This document shows positions 23,208-35,418 of a DNA stretch of 64,000 bases, one piece after another. A program made the translations under genes and the position numbers. The notes under the pieces were generated by a model. That model did no database searches. It was given only the letters and a program-made list of their open reading frames with translations, and was not told the origin of the DNA. The stretch lies in contig NC_133538.1 of NCBI RefSeq assembly GCF_048544455.1, forward strand, positions 454,473,311 to 454,537,310, given 5' to 3'. The DNA is from Silene latifolia. Its lineage: Eukaryota; Streptophyta; Magnoliopsida; Caryophyllales; Caryophyllaceae. How positions within the stretch are numbered: position 1 is the stretch's first letter; each line of letters opens with the position of its first letter.

Positions 23208-24462
23208 TGTTGGAGTTAGTGTCCTCAACAATAGTGTGTTTACATAATAAATCTCATTAATGAAATATCATCAGATATTTAATTATTTGATCCTCGTCAG
23301 TTGATTAACGTAAATCGATAACGGTTGGCTTACTAGAGTTTGATGTTATTGTCGTGAGATGGCGGTGATCAACTGACCCCTTTCGGTCACACCTAAAGGA
23401 ACGAACCCCAATAGACAACTAATTAATTGTATGAGATACAATTTATTTAGTCCCTTGATTTATAGACTAAAAGGTTAGTCGATTATTTTTAGAGAGATTT
23501 TAAGTTGCGAACTCGAGGAGCGGCAGTTATTATTTAATTACGCGATAATTAAATAATAAGTTTTATGAGATGGGTTTTAGTTAATTAATTGTTAATTCAC
23601 TAAAATTATACTAATTGATTAATGTGATTAATATTAGTACGTAAATAATATGTGTAGTGGTACACGTATATTTACAGAGTGATTTGGACGAATTAATTAT
23701 GGAAGTATTTAAACATGAAACGATGTTTAAAATAAAATTACACGTATTTGTGCGACAAATATAAGAACCAACATGGACCCGTAAATGGGCAAGTGGACCG
23801 TGTAAAGTAGAGTTGTGGATGATTAGTAACATAATCATTTCACCTTACTTTATATTCTTCCATAAGTTATCTTATAATGATTTGCATGTGGATGTAAGAT
23901 TGATAAATATAAGACAATTTCCACACTCCAGACCTACCTAACCCACCCGCCACTTTCCCTCCTATTTACTCTATCTAATGTTTATTTTCTACACTACTTC
24001 ACTCATGATGTTTTGCATGTGAACATAAATCATTCATCTCTCTAAAAATAATTATTCATCTTTACTAAGATTGTTAGTAAATAAATTTTATTACTAAGAC
24101 TTGTTAGTAATATTACAAATAATATCAAGGGTATAATATTAACAAGTTCTAGTTAAATACTTGTTATTATTTTTGGGTAAGTTCTTGGGTGCAACATGAA
24201 GGAGATCTTCTCTTTGAAGATTTGTAAGGAGGATCATCCATTTGGTATAAGCTCAAGAACAAGCTAGTAAGGTGAACTAGTTTGTGCCCTTTTTACCACA
24301 AAATCAATGTAAGGAAATTGTTTTTCCTTATACTTTCATTTTTATGCTTTCATATTAGCATGCATGTTACATAGATCACCTAAATGACAAATTATGAGAT
24401 AATTTAATTTTTATTAGAGAGTCTAATATGGATCTATGATCTTTCAATTATAATTCACAACA
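23208..24462 (+). repeat. 3' LTR of copia-type element D
   Basis: About 1255 bp, TGTTGGAG...TTCACAACA. The start is fixed by the PPT and the end by comparison with LTR F and by the resumption of LTR E sequence. D inserted into LTR E. Confidence 0.75.
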
Positions 24463-25000
24463 TTTGTAATTATAATTATTCAATTATTCTTAGTTTAATT
24501 GTTTCACAAACAACAACGAATTTTAGTAATAAAATCTTTTAATTACTAAAATAAATCTTATTTAATGAAATTATAATAAGATATCAATATTCTCTCTCAC
24601 AAATTAATTGTTCAATTTAAAGAATTGATCAACTTGTATCGATATACAATTAATCAACTTACCTATTAAGGGAATTGTCCTATAGGTGTGACCTTAAGGG
24701 ATCAACTGATCACCACCGTCAAACGACAGTAATGTCAAACTCTAGTTAGCCAATCATTACCGATTAATGTTGATCAGTTTTTTTTTTTTTTTTTTTTTTT
24801 TTGATAAAATGTAAGTATATATATCAAAGAAAAAATGGTAACCATACAAGGCGAATCAAAACCCGTTTCAGGTGATTGAGTCGCCCAAACAAACATTATC
24901 CGACTGAACCCTATTCTCAAGTCGGTCCATCAACAAAAGGAAATACAACCTCAAAACCAGATTAACCCTTCATTACATTCATCCCCAAAATCCCCAAAAA

Positions 25001-28000
25001 TTAGAGATTCCGGTTGAGAATACGCGTCACCCATCCATCTACTCCTCGTATTTTTGTCTTGTCCATTGATGCTCTTACCATAATCTTCACATCAGCTATC
25101 ACCGTCTTCGCTGTTAATTGAGGTGCATAAATAACAAGGTCATGGCGAACCTTATTTCGTTGATCCCATATGTGATAGATACACGCATTCAGTAAGGCGT
25201 TAAGCATATCAGATTTGGTTGTTCCCTCCTTCAATTGGCTTCTCCAGACACCAATGTTGTTAACCGGAAGTCGTACGCCTACCCAGTCACTCACCTGTTG
25301 AAGAATCCTCTGGCTGACCTGACAGTCGAAAAAGAGATAATCTATAGATTCTGTTGCTATTCCACACATGTCACAGGTATTATGTTCACAAATATTCAGA
25401 TTAAATACCTTATCCTTTGTATTCATGTTTCCGTGATAGTAGATCCACCCTAGAAACGCGTGCTTTGGTACCGTATATTGGTTCCAAACATACTTGTGCC
25501 ACTTAATTTTGGGTGATTTGTCTCGCATGTGCTCGTAACCCTTTGCAATGGTGTAGCTGTTAGAGTCATTCCAGATTTGTTGTCTTAATGCCTCTTTCAT
25601 GATGCTTTTAACTTGACATATCTTTCTCCAATACCATGAGGTAGAAGCTGTCTGTTTTGATAGCTAGCCACCACACCAATTTGCCAATTGCTGCTCTATT
25701 CCATATGAGATCATTTCTGAGTCCTAACCCTCCTTCCTGTTTAGGCCTGCACGTCTTTTCCCAAGAAACTAAAGGGGCTTTCATATAGTCTACACCACCA
25801 TTCCATAGGAAATTCCTACAGATGCACTCAATCTTGTTGATGACCCCTGAGGGAAGGATAAAAATATGAGCCCAATAGTTGTGTAAGGACTTGAAAACTG
25901 CCTTAACTAGAGTAAGTCTCCCAGCATAGGAAAGATTTCTAGCACCAAGAATGTGAATTTTGTGGACAATTTTGTCAATGAGTGGTTGGCATTCTTCCCA
26001 AGATAACCTTGTGGTTTTAATAGGGACCCCAAGATATCTGAATGGCAAATTACTTTCAATGAGCCCTGATACTTTGAGGATATCAGCCTTGATGTCATTT
26101 TAACTCCATTGAAATAAATATTAGATTTCCCCTTACTCATCTTAAGCCCAGAGGAGTGTGAGAAGTGCGAGAAAGTCTTAAGGAGTATCATCATAGAGTC
26201 AGTATTACCTTTACTAAAAAGAAGCAGATCATCCGCAAACATGAGATGAGATAAACTCATTGGCTTGCATAATGGATGGAATCTGAATCTTTCATTAGAG
26301 GTAGTGTGAGCCAGTAATCTTGACAGGTATTCCATGCAAATTGTGAATAAAAGAGGAGAGAGAGGGTCCCCTTGCCTGAGTCCTCTCTTTCCTTGAAAAA
26401 ATCCAAAAGCATTGCCATTGAGATTGAGAGAATAACTAGCAGTTGTGACACATTGCATAATCCATCCTCTAAAAGTCTCAGGCATATTCAAAGTTTTCAT
26501 CATCTGATCCAAGAAATCCCATTCCACAGTATCGTAAGCTTTCTGTAGATCCATCTTTATAAGGCATCTTGGAGAAATTGCTTTCCTCTCATAGAGTCTA
26601 GTGATATCCTGACACACCATGATATTCTCCAATATGCTACGCCCTTGAATAAAGCCCCCTTGAGTATTGGAAATGATATGAGGTAGTACCCCGGCTAGTC
26701 TATTGCAAATGAGCTTTGAGATGCACTTATAGATGACATTGCAACACGCAATAGGTCTATATTCTAGAACAGATTCAGGTCTCTCCTTTTTGGGAATTAA
26801 AGTGACCAAAGTTGTATTAAGTTGTTTAAGGATCTGACCACTGTTGAAAAAATCTAACACTGCATTAATGACATCAATGCCCACAATATTCCACGAGTCT
26901 TTAAAAAACTTGTTAGAATAGCCATCAGGCCCAGGAGCTTTATCATTAGGAATACTAAACATAACTTCCTTTACCTCATTCCTTGTTACTGGTGATAGGA
27001 GGATCTGAGTGTGGTCTTCGTTGCAAAGAGAACCTTTCCTGACAATGGCTTCATTCACTTGAATGGTGTTACTCTTGAAACCCAGTAACATCTGATAATA
27101 TTTCAGAAAAGCTTGCTGAATATCCTTTTCCTCCTTGTGTAACTGCCCCTCATGATCTTTAATTTGATATATAGAATTGGAGTTTCTCCTAGCCTTAATA
27201 ATCCCATGAAAATAAGCAGTATTTGAGTCCCCCTCAGACAACCAGTGAGCCTTGGCTTTTTGTTTCAAATATTCAGTCTTGGCTGTTTGAAGAATTCGAG
27301 CATTCTCATTAGCAGCATGTTCTTGTTGTATTAATTCCTGATCTCCGGGCAGATGAATTAATGCTTCCTGAATCTGAATTAATTGAGCGTAGGCTATATC
27401 AGCCTTTTTCTCAATATCAGAAAAACATTCTTTGTTCAATTGCTTAAGCTCAGGTTTCAGTAATTTTAACTTTCTCACAAGCTGAAACATTTGGGTCCCC
27501 TGAATTAAATGATTCCACCCCTTATTCACCACCTCCCTGAAGTTAGGAGCTCTACTCCACATATTAAAATATTTAAAGGGTCTGCTAGAGCTAGAATATT
27601 TAACTTTCTCTCGAATTATGCAAGGAGTATGATCAAAATTCCCCTCAGGCAGGAAATTAGCAAAATAGTCAGGCTTAGCTCTCATCCACTCCCTATTATG
27701 GAATACCCTATCAAGTATACTGTAAGTTCTCGACTCAACCTTTTGCTTGTTGTTCCAAGTGTAGTACGCACCAGTAGCTTACATATCCAGGAAACCACAA
27801 TCCTCTATGCAATTCTTAAAGGGTTCAGTTTCAGCATCTGTAACCCTACCTCCAAGCCTCTCAGAACTTTGGGTCACACAATTAAAATCCCCTCCAATCA
27901 CCCATGGTACCACTATTCCAATGGCAATTCTCCTTAGACTCCCCCAAAGCTCCTCCCTTTCCTTTAAATCGTTAGATGCATATATCATAGTCACCATAAA

Positions 28001-28303
28001 GGAACACTGGGAAGCCTTCTCTATAACCTCCGTATGAACATATTGAGCATGATTCTCCAGGAACATAATATCCACCATACTAGGCTTCCACATAACCCAG
28101 ATCCTTCCCCCTTTGTGAAGATGGGAATTCGTTAAGATACTCCAATCCTTAAAAACATTCACAGCCTTATTATAATTACATGGCTTAACCTTGGTCTCTA
28201 GAAATCCAAAGAAACAAACTTTATTCTCGAGGAAAAAATTATTTATAAAACATTGCTTCTCTACTCTATTCATACCACGAATATTCCAAAAACCAAAAAT
28301 CAT
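25001..28303 (-). pseudogene. LINE ORF2: endonuclease and reverse transcriptase
   Basis: Starts at ATG 28303. The APE-type endonuclease (MIFGFWNIRGMN, FLETKV, VIGGDFNCV) runs to a stop at 27779-27781, and the frame continues after it. The non-LTR RT follows, with KAPGPDGYSNKFFKDSW, LIPKKERP, IKMDLQKAYDTVEWDFL, GLRQGDPLSPLLF and catalytic MFADDLLLFSKG. Frame changes near 26100, 26050 and 25607 break the thumb region. The C terminus is a zinc-binding RT-associated domain with CDMCGIATESIDYLFFDC. No RNase H domain is seen. Target-primed reverse transcription would be its role if intact. Confidence 0.92.
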
Positions 28304-29477
28304 GTTGACAAATTGAAAGGAACACTACCAATGACACCCACACCTGTCTTAGGGGCGCTCAGTCCACTCAATGCTTCCTTGTATGTAGGATGTTGTTGAA
28401 AATCTGAGCTAATATCAGCATCCTGTTGAGACACTATCTGAGGAGTAACATGAGACTTGCTTTTATCTGATTGTTTAGGCCTATCTGGAGAAATCTGACT
28501 AATACTCTTCTCTTTGTGCACTACAGGTACAATCATTTGTACAGGGGCAGTAGCAGCTATAACCTTAGGCCTCTAGGCTTTGTGTGTCTGTTGCTTCATT
28601 GGTGGAGGTTTGTTTTTCCTACACCTTTCCTTCTCATGACCAATTAGGTTGCACTTTGAACACACCGTGGGCTTCCATTCATACTGAATACCAATCTCAA
28701 TAAGACATTTAGTCTCATCTAGGAACTTAATTGTTTTAGGAAATTGCTGCCCTAATTTAAGCTCCACTTGAACACGAGCGAACCCTAATCTTGATTTACT
28801 CTCCGTTGGAGCATCACTCTAAATATATTCCCCAATCAGATTAGCCAATTTAGGAAGACTCTTTCCCCAAAATTTAGAGGTAACTTATGAAGTCTAATCC
28901 AAGCAGGTACTGCCTTTATTTCCTCCTTAGTTAATTCAATATCAGGTTTCCACTCTTTTATGAACAAAGGTTTATTATCAAAAAGAAAGTGTCCACTATT
29001 TAGCACACGTTGTTTCATTTCCTCAGTTTGAAAATGAGCAAGAAATACGCCATTAGGCATAAATGAAATTTTATCGATATTGAACTTACTCTATATTCGT
29101 TTCAGGAACCCTTCTAAGACTTACCATGGAGGATTTGCCCCCACAACAAAGCCGTAGACAGCCATGGTGTGCTTACCATGCCTTTGGTACCAGATCTCCT
29201 CTTCCTTATCTACGGCTGTATTCTCCTGCTCATCCATGGTGTTGCTCTCATCATCATCAGTACTAGTTTCCATCATCACAGTCTCCACATGTAATTCAAA
29301 ATCTTGTAGTATTGGGATCCCATTAATCTCATGGATACTTTTAATTTTTATGCCTTCTGCTGGATCAATCCGACTTAGAACTTTGGCTTTTTTATTTCGA
29401 ATACCACTCGAGACTACTGAATTACCGTGAGCAATGTGATTCTTATTTGAATTAGATTTGTTTGACTTCTTAGTCAT
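28300..29477 (-). pseudogene. LINE ORF1: DUF4283/zinc-knuckle protein
   Basis: The reading begins MTKKSNKSNSNK at 29477. It is broken by stops near 29121 and 28836 and by a stop near 28573. A DUF4283-like block (FLAHFQTEEMKQRVL, PAWIRLHKLPLNF) is followed by a CCHC knuckle CSKCNLIGHEKERC and a Pro/Ser-rich tail. Its TGA overlaps the ORF2 ATG (ATGA). Probable RNA-binding partner of ORF2; inactive here. Confidence 0.88.
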
Positions 29478-29640
29478 GATCAGTCACCAATCAAGATCAA
29501 GATCTCAGGACCTAGAGAGGACGGCTAATGTTGATCAGTTGACTATATACTGAATCATCCCTTACTTATTATTATTATGAGATTTAATTATGATGTTTAA
29601 TCATGTGATCGCACTATTGTTGAGGACACTTACTCCAACA

Positions 29641-30315
29641 ATATCCCACTTGTGCGAGAGAAGTGTGCGTCACCAATTCTCTTGTCCTATTACAATCTTC
29701 TACTCAATACAAGGTGTCTTGTAGGTCGTACTTGCATTTGATCATATCTTCAGTGGTTTCCTCGATCTGGAGAGTAACTGTCTAACCAGAATTATCTATT
29801 GTCGATACCTTCCGAGCGTGGCCACGCATTTTCAGTTCACTACTCCTCGAGTGACCCTGAGATTTTAGATAACCCTGACAAGGGGGTGGAAAATTCATAT
29901 CGCACTATTCCCTTCGTATAGCCATAGTTCATCATGACCCAAAAGATACCCATTTAACTTCAGTTACAACAGTCGTAGAGCATTAATTAAAGCCAATTAG
30001 AAACTGTGCCAACTTGGGCGAACAGTCGTTAGTCAAAGAATCGACTCAAAAGAATACTATAGTAGCTCTTGCCACGGCCAGGCTTTATAAAAATTACCAG
30101 AACTCTATAAGCGGTTACTGCCCGACAGATTGTCCCATACAGTCTGCCTATGTGATCGACTAGTCATCCTTTATGACCCTATGGCACTTGAACTTACCAT
30201 CAATCTCATCACACTCTAGTTACTTCGAGACGTCACCTTATATAAGCAACTAGGGGCCAATACTATGTTTATCCAGTTCAATTTAATAGGGTTCAACGTT
30301 GTCTATACAACCTAT
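29641..30315 (-). other. 3' interior of element E
   Basis: Non-coding region next to LTR E, closely similar to the 3' interior of F (62883-63560) and, in part, of D. It is cut at 30315 by element H. No coding frame. Confidence 0.75.
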
Positions 30316-33042
30316 TGTAGATACCCAGTATCTGCACCTTCCAAAAACCACCCGATGATGATCGGACTGTAACGTGTTTTTGATATGCGTTCATGGATTG
30401 GCTATACAGGAGACGGTTTAATGCACTACTCGGATATGAAAAATGATTTCAAAAGTTTTCTAACTTCATTTGCATTAAAATAGCACTATTTAGAGTTAAA
30501 ATCGTCTTCGAACCCAAACCCGACTCAGAAACCTGCAACTCGAGTCAAACCAAATCGCGAATGTCAAAAATAATGGCATGATTGTCTTTATCATGTCATT
30601 TCCATTAAAATGACCCTAATTAGAGTCAAAACCAACACCGAGCTAAAAACCGACTCGAAATTCAAATCCCGACTCACACGGGTCAAACCCGAGTCAAAGA
30701 CACAAAATACCTACCCCAAATATCACCCAAGAGGAAGCTTACACGGCTAGGCAAACCTCAAAGACCACAAATCACAACCAACCAAACATGGGTTAGAACA
30801 AATGCAAAATCCAAATTTCTGAAAGGGACAATACACCCCCTTCAGTCACAAGGTAGCTCGCGCCTCAATGGGGTGTCTGCTTAGTCTCTATGCAAACTCC
30901 ACCGACCTACCTCCCCACATTTCTCTATAAATACCACCCTTCACACACCATAATATTCACGCGAGAGTCCGCCCCCTCCTTCTCCCTTATACTTCTAGAC
31001 CCGACTTCCTAAGTCACAAAATCAACACGTGTTTACGACCTACCGATCGTAAACACAAGCCTTACACATTTTATTTGGTACTGTCGCCGTGCATTCGACC
31101 GACCCATTTGACCAACTCAATTCATCAATCAACATGTTTTAATTAATATATTTTCAACATATATTTAAAACAAAATCCTTTTTTAAGGCACTCTTTTAAA
31201 CTTCTTTGATCGTGAGTAGTCGCTACGAGAAAACCGTCTCTAAAGTCGTCTACGTCTCAAACATCAATACACGTAAGTTTGAGGGTGTAAACAACTCATT
31301 TATTTCATGTCTTTACTGTTTTTATGAGTTTATATGCATGAAAAATGCATAACACGATTCAAATAATAGTTAGATGAGCCAAAACCGAGTTTTGGCCCGA
31401 GACAGAAGCCCTTTGCTATGCAAAGAGGCTCGCGCCTCTTGTGGGTTATCGGGTCAGACTCATCCGTGTTTGTTCTCGTCTTTCCTCTTTATTTCTTTCT
31501 TACTTCCAATCGGTTTTTACCATTTCAAATGCTTCAAATCATTTTTTATGACAAACATTTTAGCCATAAATTATAATCACCCTTGGTTCCATATACCATG
31601 ACAGTTTAATCCGTGACTCGGTGATATTAATTGGTTAATTACATTTTAAAGGAGATTCTTTTCTTTTATTTACCATTTTAATTCATTTTTATGATAAAAC
31701 GTATTTTGACCATTACAAAAATCATCCTTGGTTCTTTATACCATGACGGTTTATTCCGTGACTCGATGATATTATTGGTTAATTACATTTTAATGGGTAT
31801 TTTAACACCCTTTTCTTTTATTTACCATTTTTTTTCATTTGTTTACATTTTTAAATATATTAGTCATAATTCATAATCATCCTTGGTTCTTTATACCATT
31901 TCGGTTTAATCCGAGTACGATGATAAAATTGACTAATTACAAAGAAATGAACTTAACATATTTAGTTCAAATCAAACATTTTACATTTTTATTTGTAAAC
32001 TATGCTTTTCAAACTTGCAAATTCGACAACGAATATTACTAACACAATAGTAATTATTCTGAGTCATGCAAGTCATATTTGCAATCATTCATCACAAATA
32101 CGGTTTTAAATAACCTTTTCAACAACGTTTTAAACAATATTTTTACAACCAGGAGATGCCTCTTGGTTCGGCTCATGGCTCGTGCCCCAAGGCCTCCTGT
32201 TTTCATCTTCTATAAACAACGACAGGCCTTATTGCCTCGCCGTATAGCTCGCGCCCCAAAGGGGTTGCCTGGCACGATTCTGTTTCATTTTAACACTTGT
32301 CTAGGACGATCCCGATTACGGTTAATCCGAATACATGACGGATCAGATTGACAAGCTTACATTTTATACTTTATCTTTTAAACACACCTTTTTCAAATAA
32401 ATGGATCGTCTTAAGCATCCTAACCCGAACTTGGTAAATGGATGTTTAATTTCCATTTTCACATGCAAATCAATCTAAATCCAACTTTGACACCAATTTC
32501 TTGGTACATGCAAAAACAACCGACTTAGGAAATACTCACACGTTAGGTTAAACTTTTGGATGCGCATTCATGCATTTAAACCGTTTTTTCAACTCTTGCA
32601 CTTAAACAACCACGATCGATCGGTAGAGGCCGCTAACGCGGGCGGGATTGGGTGTCCGATTAAAGGGCTTCCTAATACGTACCCTCATCCCTTACTCAGA
32701 ACCTTTGGATAGTGGATGATCTTATCCAGGGCGTACGAGAGTCATCTTAGGCATAGAATGCTAAAAGGGGGACGAGTCCTTATCTTTAGTACCTGTGTCA
32801 AATACCGCTTTTTGCCTTGGTTGACCATGGTATAAAGTGGATTTCGAACGGGTTACAGGCATCCCATAATTTCTTGGTGGCGACTCCGAATATCTCTACA
32901 TCGTTTCGTGGCCTTTGCCAAGACGAAACCGACCGATCTAAAGTGATCCGGTCGAAAGCATTTTTATGCCACCGAGCGTGGCTTTCAAAAGACCGATGTA
33001 CGTCCACAGATTGGCTTGGCGTGTATGTGGCCCATGTCCACA
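30316..33042 (+). repeat. 5' LTR of element H
   Basis: 2727 bp, starting TGTAGATACCCAG and ending GTCCACA. The head resembles LTR A (TGTAGATACCCGT). TATA box at 30926-30933. Three diverged tandem units, with 'atcatccttggttc' at about 31582, 31726 and 31881, lie within R-U5. The last 40 bp repeat TCCACAGATTGGC twice (33003 and 33037). Confidence 0.85.
30926..30933 (+). promoter_or_regulatory. TATA box of LTR H
   Basis: TATAAATA in a C-rich context, the same arrangement as in LTR A. Confidence 0.7.
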
Positions 33043-33045
33043 GAT

Positions 33046-33063
33046 TGGCGACTCCGCTGAGGA
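33046..33063 (+). other. Primer binding site of H (tRNA-Arg type)
   Basis: TGGCGACTCCGCTGAGGA, one base different from the PBS of element A. Confidence 0.8.
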
Positions 33064-33479
33064 AAACTAGGACACTTGTATCTTTGTGATCCTTAGAGGT
33101 GAAACTCGAACGAGGTCGAGGTTAAAGTGCATTAATTGATATTACGGTCGTAAGTCGGGTTCCTTGTCCGGGCCCACAACCTAACCCTTTTCGACCAATT
33201 GGCCTGTCTCGTCGGCGTGAGTTTTCTCATCCCCGTGTTTCGACTCTTGATTGAGTCAAGCATACCATTGACGTTACACATTTCTGTTTCGTCAAAGAGC
33301 TTTCATCACCTTCGAGCACGAGGCTAGGGCACCCTCCTTACACATTTTGTTTAGATTGGTATCCTTCTCGCAAATAGGGGTTTGATCGCTTGGTGTGTAA
33401 CCACCCTTATTAAGCCAGAACCCGTGTCAGCATTATGGATAATATAATGAACTACGAGTGCTTATGTGTTATGTGATCA

Positions 33480-34135
33480 TAAGTCCTTCGGTGTCATTTT
33501 CAAAAACACCCTTTCCTGCCGTTATAATGGCCATTTGAAACCTCGGTCTTTCGCCGACCCTTGCATACTCTTATACCGTCGTAATGAGGTCTTTCAAACC
33601 CGGTTTTTACAACCGTTTCAAAGCACCTTTTTCATGCCATTATAATGGCCTTTTCAAATCTCGGTCTTTTGCCGACCGTTGCACGCCTTTTTAGACCGTC
33701 GTAATGACGATTTTCAAACCCGGTTTTTTTACAGCCGTTTCAAAATACCTTTTTATGTCGTTATATCGGCCATTTTAAAACCCCGTTTATATAACCATTT
33801 CAAATGCCCTTTTTACGTCCTCGTAATGGCCATTTCAAACCTCGGTCTGTCGCCGACCGTTGCATTCTCAAACAGCCTTTTTACCCCGTCGTAATGACAA
33901 ATTATACCTGCGAATTTTCAAAACTCGAAATAAGTTTTCAAACAAAAACATTTTTGAAACCGTCGTAATGACAATTTCAACCCGTGCAACTTTCAAAATT
34001 TCAAATCTCGTTTTCGAAATCAAATTTGGCTTTACTAAGCCGTCGTAATGACGATTTCAATTCTCACAACTTTTGATTTGCATACCGTCTTTCAAAGGTT
34101 AAAACGGTTTCTAACCCGTCGTAATGACGAACTCA
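33480..34135 (+). repeat. Leader array 1 of H
   Basis: Repeated blocks, some ~75 and some ~150 bp apart, with the core CGTCGTAATGAC and neighbouring 'ctcggtctttcgccgaccg'. At least six diverged copies of the core are visible. Non-coding. Confidence 0.8.
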
Positions 34136-34139
34136 ATCT

Positions 34140-34675
34140 TCATACTTTTCAATTTCAAATCGTTTGAAAACGAATTTAACCATTTTCAAATTTCAATTTA
34201 AAAATCAAATCTTTGAAAACAAATTTAACCGTTTTCAGATTTCAAATCCAATTTCAAATCTTTGAAAACAAAGCTAACCGTTTTCAAATTTCAAATCCAA
34301 TTTCAAAACCTTTGGAGACAAATTTAACCGTTTTCAAATTTCAGATCCAATTTCAAATCATTTGAAAACAAATTTAACCGTTTTCAAATTTTAAATTCAA
34401 TTTCAAATCATTGAAAACAAATCTAACCGTTTTCAAATTTCAAATCCAACTTCAAACCCTTTGAAAACAAATTTAACCGTTTTCAAATTTCAAATCAAAC
34501 CTTTGAAAACAAATTTATCCGCTTTCAAATTTCAATCCGAAATCAAATCTTTGAAAACAAATTTAACCGTTTTCAAATTTCAAATCAAAATCAAATCTTT
34601 GAAAACAGATTTAACCGTTTTCAAATTTTCAACCCAATTTCAAATTCTTTGAAAACAAATTTAACCGTTGTCATG
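34140..34675 (+). repeat. Leader array 2 of H
   Basis: About ten units of roughly 45-55 bp built from 'tttgaaaacaaatttaaccg' and 'ttttcaaatttcaaa'. The units keep TTTGAAAA and TTTTCAAA in opposite sense, so each can fold. Frames across it encode only repeat peptides. Confidence 0.85.
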
Positions 34676-35418
34676 GCCATTGTGATGACAATTCCAAATT
34701 CTTCAATTCTGCGTTTTCAAATCCGTGATTCGGAATTTCAAAAACCGTCTTCGGAAACAATACGTTGTTTTCAGAGACGCCGCAAACTCAAACTCAAACC
34801 TTCTTTTGAAAACAAACTTAAGACAACTCTTCAACTGATCGACTTTTGGAGATCCATGCTCTTCGGAAACCGTCCATAAAACGACAAATGAACCTTTTTG
34901 AAAATTTCTATTTTCGAAAATTTCAGTCCACCTTTTCGATTCAGCCTCGAGTCGATTAGAGTCCGGTCGATTTCAAGTTAAGTCGTCTAGATAACGTCGA
35001 GTCTCTGCCGAAGTTAATACCTACCTTCTGGTCTAGGTCGTGTTGCCTAATTGTCGAGACATCTTCAATGTCGTTAGCAGAGTGAAAACCCCTCGAGTAT
35101 TAAACCCGTCTTTCCCCTACATTACGGGTCAAAGGTCAAGTTTGCGTACATGTCTTACCCAACGGCGTCATGCCAGCAACGCACCTCCAAATCTCGTCAG
35201 AAGTTGTCTTTCTAGGCATCACTATGCCAAAGTTGACACTCGAGTCTAAAGTCATGCACCAAGAGTTCAAACACAAGAGGTCATCCACGATCTTTAATGA
35301 ACTCATAACCTAGTCACACCGTCGCGTCTTCACGACAAAACTTCCTTTTATACATATGTGCCGCACTTGGCTTTCTTTGTGCAATACCTTGCCAAGACAA
35401 TTTATAACGCCTATCGAT

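Larger units (their letters stand above)
24765..29540 (-). mobile_element. L1-type LINE with 15-bp TSD
   Basis: The insertion is flanked by TAATGTTGATCAGTT at 24765-24779 and 29526-29540. The body (24780-29525, 4.75 kb) has a run of about two dozen T at its left end, i.e. a poly(A) tail on the minus strand. It contains ORF1 (nucleic-acid binding) and ORF2 (endonuclease plus RT), so it looks near full-length. Several stops and frame changes make it inactive. Confidence 0.93.
24463..29640 (-). repeat. 3' LTR of element E, split by D and a LINE
   Basis: On the minus strand it starts TGTTGGAGTAAG at 29640. It is interrupted by the LINE (24780-29525 plus one TSD copy) and breaks off at 24463 where D entered. 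About 417 bp of LTR is left in the window. It belongs to the same group as LTRs D, F and X. Confidence 0.8.

Noticed and set aside
34140..34675. CRISPR-like regular repeats
   Set aside because: Units are adjacent and diverged with no unique spacers, and they lie in a plant retrotransposon leader.
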